Shown: one piece after another, positions 1-11,578 of the stretch | How positions within the stretch are numbered: the first letter of the stretch is position 1 | Layout: each line of letters starts with the position of its first letter | Translations under genes and position numbers: made by a program | Origin: Rotaria macrura | Lineage: Eukaryota > Rotifera > Eurotatoria > Philodinida > Philodinidae | DNA: 64,000 nt | Reading direction: 5' to 3' | Assembly (NCBI GenBank): GCA_900239685.1 | Contig: OENT01000031.1 | Span: 124,001-188,000 of the forward strand | Notes under the pieces: model-generated | What the model saw: the letters and a program-made list of their open reading frames with translations, nothing else | The model's database searches: none | What the model was told of the DNA's origin: nothing

Positions 1-24
1 CATATTTTTCGATTATATTTCAAC

Positions 25-457
25 CTGATATGACAATACAACTGTTGATGGAACGTTGTTTTAGTGTTCGATAGGCTGCTTCTGCAAGTGCAAATATATG
101 TGCCGGACGTTCAAACATTTCACGTCCCTTATAGCTTTTGATATAGTCTAGTCCATATATAGGCAAATCACGATAAGGATTTACGCTAACAAGTACCTAG
201 ATATTCAAATAGAATAGTAAAATTTACTACGAATCACAAACAATTTGTAATTAACCTCGCCAATATATGTGTAGATGCGACCTTTCTCAAACCTGTAAAA
301 AAATCGTCACATTTTTTTAATTTTTGAATAGAAAAAGAAAAACAGCAGACCTTAGTTTCAGATTTCTAATAAATGCATCCATAGTAATGCTCGTCAATAG
401 GACGAAATCGCCAACGCCAGTATCAGGCCCTTCATGTTCGATAGAACCTGTGGCCAT
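25..457 (-). CDS. MYO1D: class I unconventional myosin, N-terminal part (MYO1D-like), cut by left edge
   Basis: Class I myosins are single-headed actin motors that link membranes to actin. Three exons are visible: 457-351, 292-256 and 196-25, joined by GT..AG introns in consistent phase. They encode about 105 residues of the motor-domain start. The frame contains [20 protein letters not shown] and then [21 protein letters not shown], close to the vertebrate MYO1D N-terminus that I remember. The last visible exon stops after CIVISG, just before the expected P-loop (GESGAGKT), which lies beyond base 1. The ATG follows a TTCTAG acceptor with no base between, so either a 5' UTR intron or a trans-splice site precedes it. 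The gene starts 147 nt after the stop of the 128-aa gene. MYO1D, MYO1G and MYO1H cannot be told apart with certainty from this fragment. Confidence 0.9.
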
Positions 458-515
458 CTAGAATTGTGAGAAATAGAAAAGAAAAGTAAAGCATGTAAAT
501 CAATCTACATTTATT
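458..515 (-). promoter_or_regulatory. candidate poly(A) signal and trans-splice acceptor before the myosin gene
   Basis: On the minus strand AATAAA (515-510) is followed about 50 nt later by a T-rich tract and TTCTAG ending at 458, directly against the myosin ATG at 457. In operons resolved by spliced leaders, a poly(A) signal closely upstream of an acceptor is the usual layout. An ordinary 5' UTR intron is the alternative. Confidence 0.5.
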
Positions 516-604
516 ACTATTCAACAATGATTCATCTGTGAGAAAAAAACATGCAAATGATCTATTAACGATCGTAATGAATCATTTTTTTTCTTTTTAT
601 TTTT

Positions 605-991
605 CTATCGACGCAAAGCTTTAATCAAATTATCAAATATTTCTTGTTGTTTTTGATTTTTCTCACGATAATACTTTTGCCATTCATATTTAACATGTTT
701 CCAATGTTTAAGATGACAATCACGTAGACTAGAAAAATCATTTATGTCTACCATCTCAATATTATGCTGTTGTTTAAGATAGTTTACTAATTCGTCTAAT
801 TGATAATTGTCATCGTTCGTTGTAATATAATCGTGTTGTATATGTTGAGGTTTCACACTATGATGATGTTTTTGACTAATTGATCCATACTGTCGAATTA
901 TTGGATATAATTGTTGTTCGGTTGTTGAAAAATTTTCTAATGAAATACTTTGACGATTTCGTTCAAATGGAAAACGACGATTTTTAGTCAT
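605..991 (-). CDS. unrecognised 128-aa basic protein, single exon
   Basis: A single-exon frame of 128 codons lies between DSTYK and the myosin gene. I do not recognise the family. The product is rich in Lys, Gln, His and Asn, has no signal peptide or membrane segment, and its C-terminal third (from DCHLKHWKHVKYEWQKYYRE onward) looks helical and basic. I chose the ATG at 991 rather than the upstream one at 1018, because a TTTTTTAG acceptor (AG at 997-996) lies between them, leaving a 4-nt leader. An AATAAA overlaps the bases just after the stop. Support for reality: length, tight placement in a colinear cluster, acceptor before the ATG and poly(A) signal after the stop. Opposing: no recognised homologue. 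Confidence 0.6.
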   Translation of the reverse strand: MTKNRRFPFERNRQSISLENFSTTEQQLYPIIRQYGSISQKHHHSVKPQHIQHDYITTNDDNYQLDELVNYLKQQHNIEMVDINDFSSLRDCHLKHWKHVKYEWQKYYREKNQKQQEIFDNLIKALRR

Positions 992-995
992 GATA

Positions 996-1027
996 CTAAA
1001 AAACAAAGCATGTAACAAAATTCTTAT
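996..1027 (-). promoter_or_regulatory. candidate trans-splice acceptor before the 128-aa gene
   Basis: On the minus strand GCTTTGTTTTTTAG ends at 996, four bases before the ATG at 991. A variant poly(A) hexamer AATAAG (1027-1022) lies about 25 nt upstream of the acceptor. The preceding DSTYK stop codon is at 1173. Confidence 0.45.
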
Positions 1028-1172
1028 TGCACTTCAACATCTGGGCGTATAAAAAAAAAGATGAATCCTCATAAAAATAAAGCAATAAAATAATGAAAAT
1101 ATTTATAAATATCAACGAGTAAATCATATAGAAAGACAATTATGATCATTAATTTAAAAAAAAATACTAAAA

Positions 1173-4100
1173 TCAAATAGCGACGATGGCTTTAGTAAAA
1201 ATGGATTCCAATTTTTCTTGAATTTCACCGAGATAGGGTCGCTGTGATGGTTGACCATTCCAACATTTTACCATAATTTCCCAACATTCATCAGTAAATT
1301 GATGTAAACGTTCAGGTCGAACGCCTTGTTTTACTCTTGACCAAAGTGCATCTTTGGATGGACAAATATCAAAATTGTTCGGCAATTTAACATTATTTGA
1401 ACAAATATACCAAAATAATATACCGAATGCATATACATCAACAGTATGATCATATTTGGATGTAAATAATTCAGGTGCCATATGTATTGGAGTGCCAACG
1501 AGTGAACCACTCATCATTGCTTCTGTCTTACAAAAACCAAGATCAGTTAGACGTGCACGATTTGATTCATCCAACTAGAAAACAGGCTACAGATGTTCGA
1601 TTATTTATGGTGACACAATAGAACAAGTTTCCTTTCTGTTTTAAATGCAATAATTCAACTGTATACATTTTTATCTAGTTTCAATATTTAAAAATCTAAC
1701 CTTCAGAATTCAAATTGTGTCAATGGAAAAACTATGAACGAATTTTGAGGATGACTTCGGGCAATTCCTAAATTCTATGTTAATACTGTTTGATAAATTT
1801 TATCTTACCAGAAAACATTCTCCAACATAGATTTACTTATTGATCTGCACATATTGAACTATATATGTCATTAAAACAAATATTTTTCCCATTGATGTTT
1901 TTGTCGAAACCATACAGGTTGATTACGTTATTGTTAATACTTTTGTGCAGTTTACTGTATTTGTGTAAAGCATCGAAAGTTTATTATTCTGTTTCGGTTG
2001 GATAGAGCAGCGACTACTCTATCGAACTATGTAATGTGCATTTTATTTCATATGGGTTTAGCCGAAAAAAAAATGAATTAATCTTAAAAATCAGCATGTA
2101 AAAACACATACGACTGAATCGATGGCAGCGTTTTGCATTTTATTTTTGTATCATCTAATACGGTTCGTTAACAAACAAAATATATATCGAAAGATGCAGT
2201 GTGAAAGGGTCTACAATTTTCATACGACCAACTGCCTTATAATTCTAGTTTTTGTTTTCAAAAAGATCAAAAACTTGAATGATCCAATTTCGGCCATGCA
2301 AACATTGATTTCGCAGGATTTTTAAAATATCTTTTTTTTCAAGTAATTAGAAAAGGCCTTGCTGTGCAGATTATAGACCTTTTCACAATACAAAAGTAAA
2401 ATGCAAAACGCCGCCATTTATTTAGTCGCACGTGTTTTTACATGCTGCTTTTTAAGATTAATTCATTTTTTTTCCGGTTAAACCCTAATGAAACAAAATT
2501 CAAACTACATAGTTCGATAGAGTAGTCGATGCTCTACACAAGCAGACAAGTATTTGGAAAAACGCGTTTAAATATTCAGTCGAAAAATCGCGATTGTGAG
2601 TCACTCATGCTTATTAACAAACGCGTATTTTTACGAAGATTTTTCACTTTCCGAGCGTGAAAACAGATTAGAACTCTAATTCTGTGCGTTAAAACGCGCA
2701 ATGATTCGTGAACGTAAAAACCAATGTGTTTAAACGCTCAGAATCAGAGTTTTAATCCGTTTTCAAGTTTGAAAAGTGAAAATTTTGCTTAAAACACGTG
2801 TTTCTTGCGCTTTGTTAAAAACCGTTAGTGACTCTTAATCGTGGTTTCCGATTAGATATTTAAACACGTTTTCCCAAATGTTTGTCTACTTGGGCATCCA
2901 ACCGTATCAGAATAACAAACCTTCGATGTTTTACACAAATACAGTAAACTACACAAAACTATTAAAAACAACGTAATCAACTTGTTTAACACTACCGATG
3001 AATCCTGTAAGACTACATACTTACAAAACAATCTTATTTTCAAATCTTGATTTAAAGCTGTGCTCATAAAAAATTCATTATTCTCACTGTACCGAAGAAA
3101 AACTTATATGATGTTTGAACTAAGACTCTTTAATATGTCAAAATCTTGAAAATATAGTGTCATCTACAATACAAGCAAAGAATATATTGCATTGAGGAAT
3201 ATTCTTTGAAAATTTTCGTCACGCTTGAGTATGTTTGTTTTAGTTAGATCATGAAAATCGAACTATTTCAATAGTGTTTACTGTTGATATTTCGAATTGA
3301 AGGATGACGTCAGACGTACCCATTTCTATTTAAGAAGGAATTATCTACACTAGATTAAAGTGAACTGTTTCTTTTTAGGTCGTGTATTACTACATTTTCA
3401 CACTAATTCTAGTCGAAGAATTATGCTTACTAAAACATTTTTTAACTTGATATCTCGATGAACCAGACCCAATCCGTGTAAATAACGTAGGCCTTCAACA
3501 ACATCCAATGCAATACGAATTCTAAAAATAAATTCATTTTTAGTCTATTTGTATATTATACTAACATTTTCAACAATAAAAATACCTGATGGCAAATGGA
3601 AGTTTATGTTTTAATGCAATGTATAAATCTTTTGTCAATCTTTCCATTACAAGTAGAACTGGTGTATAGTCTCGATATGAATGATCGATAACTGATCCAA
3701 TGAATTTAACAACTCGTGGATGATCTGGAATTCGTCTTCGAACAAAAAATGAAGTCATTTTTACAAATAGAAAAAGAATGATTAATTCATTCTTTGTTTT
3801 TTGTTGTTGTCAAATCACCTTAAATAATGAAATTCCAAAGCGAGATCATTCCAATGACGTTCATCCGGTGGAATAACAGATTTTAATACACACGAACGTT
3901 GATTAGCCCAACTTTCACATTCGTAAACAACTCCATATTGTCCACGACCAAGTTCACGTCCTTGTCTTGGTAAACCATATTCAATAAGATCTTTGAATGA
4001 TGTACTTTCAAGTAAATGTCGAGCTATTTTCGGTGTAAACTCTTTTCGTACTTGTTTTTGTTTATCTTCCGTTGATTTTAAACGATCGAAATGTCGATGT

Positions 4101-7100
4101 TCTAATTGTTTAAGTAAGATTTCAAAATGTTCATGGGACATACGTAAATGATCATTCAATTGAACACAAACACTTTTTGCTAATCTGCATATTAATTCAA
4201 TATAGAAAATAGAAGAACATAATGTTTCATCTTACTTTACATCACTAACATTCAGTAACATATTTAATGCAACAGTACGCTTAAATTCCGGATCAATACG
4301 TGGACATTGACTCCAATTGAATGTTCGAAAGAGCTACAAGTAAAATTCAAATTGATATTAAAGACAAATAGTCAAGACTTATTGAATTTTATTTAGTAGA
4401 AACCTCTTTCATTTTATCAATGAGTATTTTAAATAAATTTGAATTCGTTGGTAAGTGTATATTAACTTGATATGCTGATTGAAGAATCTAAGACAAATGA
4501 AATTGAAAAGAAGAACTCTAAATATTTATCATTGTAAATGAGAAAGAAACTAATTATTCGAACACGGATTAAATCTCATATAGTTTGTCGTTGAATTATA
4601 AACACAAAATTAGATCATAAATTATAAGTAGTTGTAATGGACTACTAATAATGAGTATATCGCAAATAATAGATTACCTCTTGTAAAGCTAGACTAGCTG
4701 AAATGCTTGCATCATCATCATCTTGACTACGTTCCAAATGACTAAGACAACGTTTTAATGTTCCAACATAATCTTGATGTAAGATACTAACTGATGATAA
4801 TAATTTTTCACCAATAGCTTCATTTAATCGTACAAGTACAAAATCTTGTACGATATGTGTACACTTTTTTAACTCTCTGGTAGTTTTTACTGTCAATTGA
4901 TCAGTTAATTCAATACCTAGATAAACAATATTCAGTTTATGTTTTCTGTTTTCATGATATTTACCTGAAATTTCTAACGAGCAAGCTTGATCAGTCAATG
5001 TTTCTTGTAGTTCATTAATAGCTTCGAATATTAATGTTTGAATGTCAGTTTGTTTCGAATTCGTTAAACTAATTAATGATTCATATAACTCTTTTTCTTT
5101 TGCACGCGCATAATTCAATCGTTTTGGTGTGATAAGCATATCTCTATGTAAAAGCAATAGTAGTAATTCGTAAATGTTTTCCCGAATGTTTTCCTCCTTC
5201 TTACCTCGCCATTTCGAAAGCAGTATCATTGAAAGCATCTAAGCACAATTCTTGTGATCGTTGTAAAATACTAACTGAATGAAAAGAAAGAATTCCATTC
5301 GTTTCAACAAACTAAAACGAAACAAATGTTGTTTCCCCTACCAGCTCGTATAGTTAATCGATTAACATGTTTACGAAAATAATTTAAAAACAATTGAAAA
5401 TTACATAAACCATTATCGATAATATCACTTTGAAATAATGTTGAATTAACGTTCAGTGTATTATTACAAGATTCATTGGTTAATAACGAGACAAAACCAA
5501 TATCGTACAATTGTCTAATCAATGAAATCAATCGTGAAACGTATAAAAACAAAGACAACAATTTGAACATGATCTACCTGAATATTTCTGCACATGATGT
5601 TTCATATGTATTTAAAGATGAATGATGAATTCTAGAAGAAAGAAAATAATTTGTCATGAATTGAACAAAATAAAACATAAATGATAATATGATTTTATCT
5701 TACGAATTAGTTGGATTCATACGAATAAATAATATTGGTTCATGCATTGCAATACTATGAAATGTTCTTAATTCGTCTATTTCATTGTCTAATAATTTTT
5801 CTTGATTAATTATATAAATAAATATTGGTATAATATCTTCTGTGATTTTTGAATATATCTGTTTAATTTGTAATTGTTGATTACTTGGTGTTATTAAAAT
5901 TTGTAAATCATTGCCTAGGAATGGTATAGGTTTGCGAATTTCTAATAGTGGTGTATCGAACAGATCGTTATCTTCATCAATTCGATCAGGATAAGAATCA
6001 TTCTCATTATTTTCTATTATATCATTGCGTGGTACGGTCGACCATGATACTGATCTATGTTCACCGTTGTTATCAATAAGTTCAAATGAGCCGGCAATAT
6101 GTAAACTAGAGCTAGTTGTTGAATGATGCTAGATACAGAAAAAAGAAATCAAAAGTGAAGTTATAACAATAAAATTCTTCTACTACTAAAGCAGAAGAAA
6201 ATAAAAACAAGTTACATGATTTTAAATCATAGAATACAATTCTTAAATTTCTTTTTCTTATATAAAAAAATTAATTTTAAAAAACGATCAGACTATTTAT
6301 GGAACGATCGAGATAATTTCATGACTATCGAACTACGTGTTTGAGTCTAAGAACAAAATCTATTAAATTTTAACAGAATCAATTTAGAAATAAATACTAA
6401 GCACATTGGATGAATGTTATTATCTGTTCATCTCCGTACGATAAATGGCATAAACTAATCAGTAGAATTTATACTACTGTATAAGTTCACAGTTGATATC
6501 GATGTTTGACAGATGAGATTGTACTCTGCATGATTCATTTGAAGAACAGAAATAAGATTCTGAGCGACAGTTTTTGTCGAATATCTCTTAGAATTCGATC
6601 TATTGTAAAATATATTTTTAGCTGACGTAATTGCTTTTCTATCGCTTTGCTGTCATGAAAAATTCTTTTTCTTTCTTGTAACCAGTACGATGAAATGTAA
6701 AAATTGTTTATTAAAATCATACGTATATGACAGATGTATAATAATAAAATATTGTTTTTCTAAAACTATGACTTCACATAAGACGAGTAAAGAAATACGG
6801 AAAATGATGATTGATACTTGCCGAACGTTTCTCTATATGATGATAGAGGATACAATCTGACACTATTTCAGATAAAATAAAATAAAAGATGATACTGAAT
6901 AACTATCTCATATAATTATCATTAATTAAGGCATGATAACTGCAGAAGATTGAAATCATTCTGTGATTCAATTCTCACGTTCTGTAGAATTTACAACTAC
7001 CATATTGAATTTTCTCTTGATATAATTGTTCAAGTTCGTGAGTTTCGGAAATTGATCTTCTTAAGTTTTACTCGCATAGAAACATGATTCTTTCTTTTTC

Positions 7101-8771
7101 ATTTAATAATAAAGACATTTGCTTGAAATTTAATATTTAACGCGTACACAATAGTTTTTATTTGTAATATATACCTGTAGAAAAAAGTCTTACGAATAAA
7201 ACAGATGACTCTAATATCATTTCTCTGTAAGCGATCACTTTTTTGTCTCACTCCATCAATGAATAATTTAGATATTCCAAGTTATGATTCACCGTAGACA
7301 TAATAAATAGTCTGGAGGATATTAAAATTCAGACTCTTTGATGAAGACATATGATTTATTTAAGAAATAAATGAAATTCTCTTCATCGCAAACAGGTATT
7401 ATTTTATAAATCATTATTCTTATTAGAAAAAGAAAATGAAAAGCATCTAATCGAAATAAATCTATGCATCAACATTGACCATTCTATATCAATGATCAAT
7501 AGAAGGCATGAGAAGAAAGTTTTCACTCGAATGTGAAAAAATAGTTTTTTTTTAAAATTTATATGGTTCATTGTAGAGTTTCTACAGTGTATCTTAATCA
7601 TTAATTTCCATCGGTATGAAAATATACAATACAACCCATTCGTTTTTATTCTTTGCATTACTTCATTTCAGTATTCTTTTGATATTCAAATCAATTTTGC
7701 CTCTCATATTTCTCCTGATACGGAATATAATTTTCATGAAATTAATTCTATAGCTATTTCTTGTGAATGTCTTGCAACTAGAACACTTACCATCGTATGC
7801 ATTCCATGATCTGAATAATACAAATGAAGCTACGATGATTACTAAAGAAAACGAAGGCTTTCTGAATACTATGAAAGTCTTAATAAAATCTTTCCCGGAT
7901 CCTTGACAAATCGTTTGAAGGTCTCGTACATATAGAAGAAACCTCGAAAAGACTTCTAGTTCATCACAATTTACGAAACCCTTTCATTCCAGCGTAGGAA
8001 TAGTCATTACGATAGTTATTCTTTAGTTTTATCTCGTACTATTGATGTATTTACTATTTGTTATGGATTATTTGACATGATTATCTATGTAACTCATCCA
8101 TGCGAAGAATAACTAGCTGTATATGAATGACAAAATGTAAAATATTTGTAATAAGCGGATAATCTAGATTCATCGAGCATTACTAATTTCGATATTGTCA
8201 TAACAAAGTGTAAGAGAAATTTCTTTGAAATACATGTTTTTTGTAATTTCGAGAATATATGAAAAAATTTGAAAATTTGTTTGATTTATTCTAAAAATGA
8301 ATCTCTACCTTGATTCGAATCATACGTATAATATCATTATTTTCAATTGTAGGTGATTCGGGAAGTAAATGTTCATTTAAAAATTCATTAACAAAACGTG
8401 CCTTTCCATGATATGTTTGTGAACAAATAATTAATGCTAATGATCGTGATGATAAATTTTCGATGTATTCACGATCTGACTTGTTGAATTTAATTTCGGA
8501 AAATTTCTCTAATGGAAACGAAATAAAAGAAGAAAAAAGGAGACAATTAAATCTTCGATGATATCTTCTTTTTGTCTTTTAAATCTTACACACCTAATGT
8601 AAGAACATGCTTATCATTTATTTCATTGTATGATCTATCCGTATCGTCAAGTAATCGTTTAATATAAATGCATTGTCTTTTATAATGTCGAATAATTTTC
8701 GGAAGTTCTTGTGTCAATGATAATGAATTACTATTAGTTTTATTTATGGTTTTTTTATGTGCGTCTACCAT
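1173..8771 (-). CDS. DSTYK: dual serine/threonine and tyrosine protein kinase DSTYK (RIPK5)
   Basis: Exons: 8771-8594, 8508-8309, 6128-5704, 5631-5578, 5514-5342, 5274-5205, 5143-4678 (holding a probable 48-nt intron 4964-4917), 4487-4404, 4333-4236, 4184-3819, 3735-3586, 3521-3431, 1574-1173. All junctions keep frame and give 902 residues; human DSTYK has about 929. The N-terminal two thirds is the family-specific GTPase-like and helical region, with [20 protein letters not shown] very close to the human protein. The kinase domain begins near residue 640: glycine loop GRGQYGVV (about 646-653), lysine in CVLKS (668), HRD at 760-762, and DLG at 780-782 instead of DFG, which is typical of [16 protein letters not shown] follows as activation segment and APE motif. 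The intron between the HRD and DLG exons is 1.86 kb and holds a fold-back element. The kinase is linked to FGF/ERK signalling and cell death in vertebrates. Confidence 0.96.
1575..3430 (-). other. DSTYK intron 12 (1.86 kb), host of a fold-back element
   Basis: This intron separates the exon ending in the HRD loop from the exon starting just before DLG. About 1.07 kb of it (1914-2985) is the nested inverted-repeat element described separately. I see no coding sequence in the rest; the short frames here lie inside the repeat. Confidence 0.8.
1914..2985. mobile_element. nested fold-back / MITE-like element inside DSTYK intron
   Basis: Three inverted-repeat pairs can be seen by eye. Outer pair: 1914-2003 against 2896-2985, about 85-90% identical, including the shared string GTTTACTGTATTTGTGTAAA. 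First inner pair: about 2001-2220 against 2365-2535, sharing CTATCGAACTATGTA and AATGAATTAATCTTAAAAA. Second inner pair: about 2538-2693 against 2739-2893, sharing CGTTTAAATAT and GAGTCACT. The outer terminal repeats thus enclose two adjacent hairpins. No transposase frame is present, so it would be non-autonomous. I could not define a target-site duplication with confidence. Confidence 0.75.
4917..4964 (-). other. probable 48-nt in-frame intron within DSTYK exon 7
   Basis: On the minus strand this 48-nt segment begins GTAAATATC and ends TATCTAG. Its length is a multiple of three and it has no in-frame stop, so retention would add 16 residues (after LEISG). The human protein is not clearly matched by the extra residues, so I treat it as an intron. 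It could be alternatively retained. Confidence 0.6.
6129..8308 (-). other. DSTYK intron 2 (2.2 kb), no feature seen
   Basis: AT-rich non-coding sequence between exon 2 (ending IRMIRIK) and exon 3 (starting HHSTTSSSL). It has consensus ends GTAGAG and TCTAG on the minus strand. I see no conserved frame, RNA gene or clear repeat in it. Confidence 0.7.
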
Positions 8772-8804
8772 TGTTTTTCATTTAAGGAAGAAAAAAAATC
8801 ATAT

Positions 8805-8829
8805 CTGAAAGAAGAAGAAGAAGAAGAAG
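8805..8829 (-). promoter_or_regulatory. strong polypyrimidine tract and acceptor before DSTYK
   Basis: On the minus strand a (TTC) tract from the GAA microsatellite leads into TTTCAG ending at 8805, 33 nt before the DSTYK ATG at 8771. A short upstream frame (ATGATT..., six codons then TAA) lies in the leader. It is either a trans-splice acceptor or the end of a 5' UTR intron. Confidence 0.45.
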
Positions 8830-8988
8830 AAAACAAAATACAATCGAATTAATTTCTACTCGTTGAGAATTTCGATACAGGAAAATAAAGAAGATGAGCA
8901 GAAAACAAAAGGAAAGAAAACAACAAGAACAACAACAAATACGTAAGGGTAGTATATATTTATAAATAATGATGAAATTTTATTTTTC

Positions 8989-11375
8989 TTAACATTCTGG
9001 ATTACGTTCTGGAGACATTTGCATACTATTATCGTTGTTGGAACTTTCATTTTTCGATACAGATGAATTATCATTATTAAGACTTTCAAGTCGTTTTTGA
9101 ACATCTTTGAGTAGATCGAACTAAAAATAGACAACAGTTTGTTTTCATATGTTTCATTTGTATGTCTCAGACTTAAGACTCAAATAACTCATCTATTTAT
9201 AAAATAGAACGTATGTTAATCATGCTTTGATGACATCTTATGAACTCTCATCTTCCAACTGATCTGTATAAAGTCATTTTGACAAAGAAATCTAAGTAAA
9301 TATTAACAAACGTGTTTTTTCAACTTTTTCAATAACAATAGATTCTTTTTTTCTAATGCTATAATAAACAAATGAACATGCTTATATAGAAACTATTCTG
9401 AAAAACAAAGACACGCAACACAAATTTATCGAGTCTATTAGTAAATAATCGTCTACAATGATCTAATGAACTTACGATACGTCCAACTTTTTCTGTTTGA
9501 TATGAAGGTAAGTTTTCAAATGGTAGATGATCACAAATGCCTTGTTGAAATTGATCTCGACTTGGTAATTGTTGTGGTACATGTAATTTAGGCGTACCAC
9601 TAAACATCCACAAAGGTGTACCAGAAACTTGTCCAAGACTTTTTTGTTCATAACTAGTCGATGATTGACCTTGATCGTTGGTCATTGTTGTTGTTGTTGT
9701 TGTTGCTGCTGCTGCTGCTGATGGTGATGAATTCATTTCATGTTTTACTGATACTTTCGATGTATTAAGCTCTTCGATTGGTGTTGGTTTATATGTTTCC
9801 AATGTTGACTTACGTTTAAGTGAAGGTTTCTTTAAAAGATACATTTCTTCAATAAGATTTTCTTTGCTTTGTTGTTTATCGAACGCTTGTAAATTTGTAG
9901 TAGTATAAGCTTCATCAATAAAGCCGTCCGGTACTTGAACATTAAAACCGGGATATGATACAACTTTATCAAAATCATATTCATAACTATCTTCATTGTT
10001 TAAATCAACTTGTGTTTGCATGTTATCGTCCAATAATGAACCTGGAAAGACATTATCTTGTCCAGTTGGATCGATTGGTTCGGATTTTTTCGTTTCAATT
10101 ATTTCACCTGAAATAAAACAAAATGAACAAACGAACTTATAATACGAACGTCACTCGTTTTCTATTCGTCCTTCTCAATCATTCATACCTTCTTCATTAT
10201 CATGAAACACTTGTAAGCCAGATTTTTTAACACGCGCTTCCCGTAACCAACCAGGTGGATAACCACATCGACGCATATTGTATATATACATAGGCAATTG
10301 ATTATCGTGAAGTCCTAACGCCTGTCGTAATTCATAGCCAACACAACCTGGTTGAAAACGTCGAAAACGTTCTTCTATAACAACTTGATCATTTAAACTT
10401 GATTGGTACGAATCTTCATGATAACGACTTGTTGGTTCGTTACTACTACCGTAACCTCCATTGATTTGTGACAAATCATTGTAACCACATGCTTCAGCCA
10501 TTTGTTCTTGATATTGTTCACGACTACGACGTATACGATCACTATCTAATTTCATAGGACATCCTTGTACATTGTGATCAAGTGCACCACAATTAAAGCA
10601 TGATGGTTTTGGTCGACGAGCACGTTGTAATGATGCATGCTGTTCACTATCGGGTAAAGCTATACGATAAACTTGTTCATATTCGGGTATGACCCAACCT
10701 TGTTGAAGAGCTCCAACATTAAATGATGATAATTCATCACCATTTCGATCGACAAAAAATGTATCATAATATTCAAGTGGTGCTAATTTTGATGTTAACT
10801 CGTTTTGAGCTTCCGGTGGAATATTCGTTTGTTTCGCGCGCATATCATCAATTATTTGACGAAACATTCGTTCCAAGTGCATCTAAATATGAAAAAAAAA
10901 GCAGACGAATAGTAGAAGGAGATTATTGTTGTGTTTGATTCGTTTGTAAGTTCATGTAATATAAATATACGATAAGAATTTTTCGTTTTTAATATTTACT
11001 TGATACAATGATTGTCGAGCATGTTAAAGGTCAACTGAAGAATAGACTCGAATGAATATTTGAAACCCGACGAGAAAAATATCTTTTTGTATAGATTGAG
11101 TGTTCTTGAAACATTTCTACTATCTTTTATGGTTTCATCAAAAACGAAAACAAACAGTTCGTTTTCTTTTATCTTTTACAGATTACACATGAATTAATGA
11201 TATCATCATGTTCTGCTTACAAGAACACGGAGAAAATTTAAACATAAAAACCTTGATTACTAACTTTTTTTTCATAATCTAATTTGTCTAATTTCAGTCC
11301 ACAAGTAAATAATGGAACATTATCAGTCGGTCGATTTCGACTATACATAGATGGTATTTCACTATCGTCGTTCAT
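8989..11375 (-). CDS. ZCCHC8: ZCCHC8, zinc knuckle subunit of the NEXT nuclear exosome targeting complex
   Basis: Four exons, 11375-11265, 10882-10189, 10107-9476 and 9120-8989, give 522 residues with every junction in frame. A CCHC zinc knuckle is present (C132, C135, H140, C145; CFNCGALDHNVQGC). It is followed at about 210-252 by the PSP domain, FQPGCVGYELRQALGL then YPPGWL, as in ZCCHC8 and SF3B2-type proteins. The knuckle-to-PSP order and spacing identify ZCCHC8. In vertebrates it scaffolds MTR4 and RBM7 and feeds short-lived nuclear transcripts to the exosome. The C-terminus keeps the pattern SRDQFQQGI...LPFENLP resembling the conserved MTR4-activating tail. A run of Ala and Thr codons (about 9690-9720) is a low-complexity tract. 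The stop is followed within a few bases by AATAAA (8984-8979). Confidence 0.93.
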
Positions 11376-11384
11376 TATTCAAAT

Positions 11385-11402
11385 CTTGAAATAGATGAAA
11401 AA
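11385..11402 (-). promoter_or_regulatory. candidate trans-splice acceptor before ZCCHC8
   Basis: On the minus strand a pyrimidine-rich run TTTCATCTATTTCAAG ends at 11385, leaving a 9-nt leader before the ATG at 11375. The upstream DAP1-like gene stops at 11579, 203 nt away. Confidence 0.4.
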
Positions 11403-11446
11403 GAAAATCATTGCAATCATCGAATTGATGATTAAACATTTAAATA

Positions 11447-11473
11447 TTTATTATTATTATTATTATTATTATT
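11447..11473. repeat. (ATT)n microsatellite
   Basis: About eight to nine tandem ATT units between the DAP1-like and ZCCHC8 coding regions; read directly. Confidence 0.9.
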
Positions 11474-11578
11474 CGTAAAACCTATTCATGAACAACAGAT
11501 GAACAAAAGCATTTCAAATAAACGACATAGAACACACTAAAACAAACACATAACTTGTTTTTATTTTCATTTTGTAAT

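Noticed and set aside
2122..2325. 67-codon plus-strand frame in the DSTYK intron
   Set aside because: It lies in an arm of the inverted-repeat element and has no protein-like character.
9678..9908. 76-codon plus-strand frame with Val/Ala runs
   Set aside because: It is antisense to the Ala/Thr low-complexity part of ZCCHC8 exon 3; the long frame is a shadow of the codon repeats.
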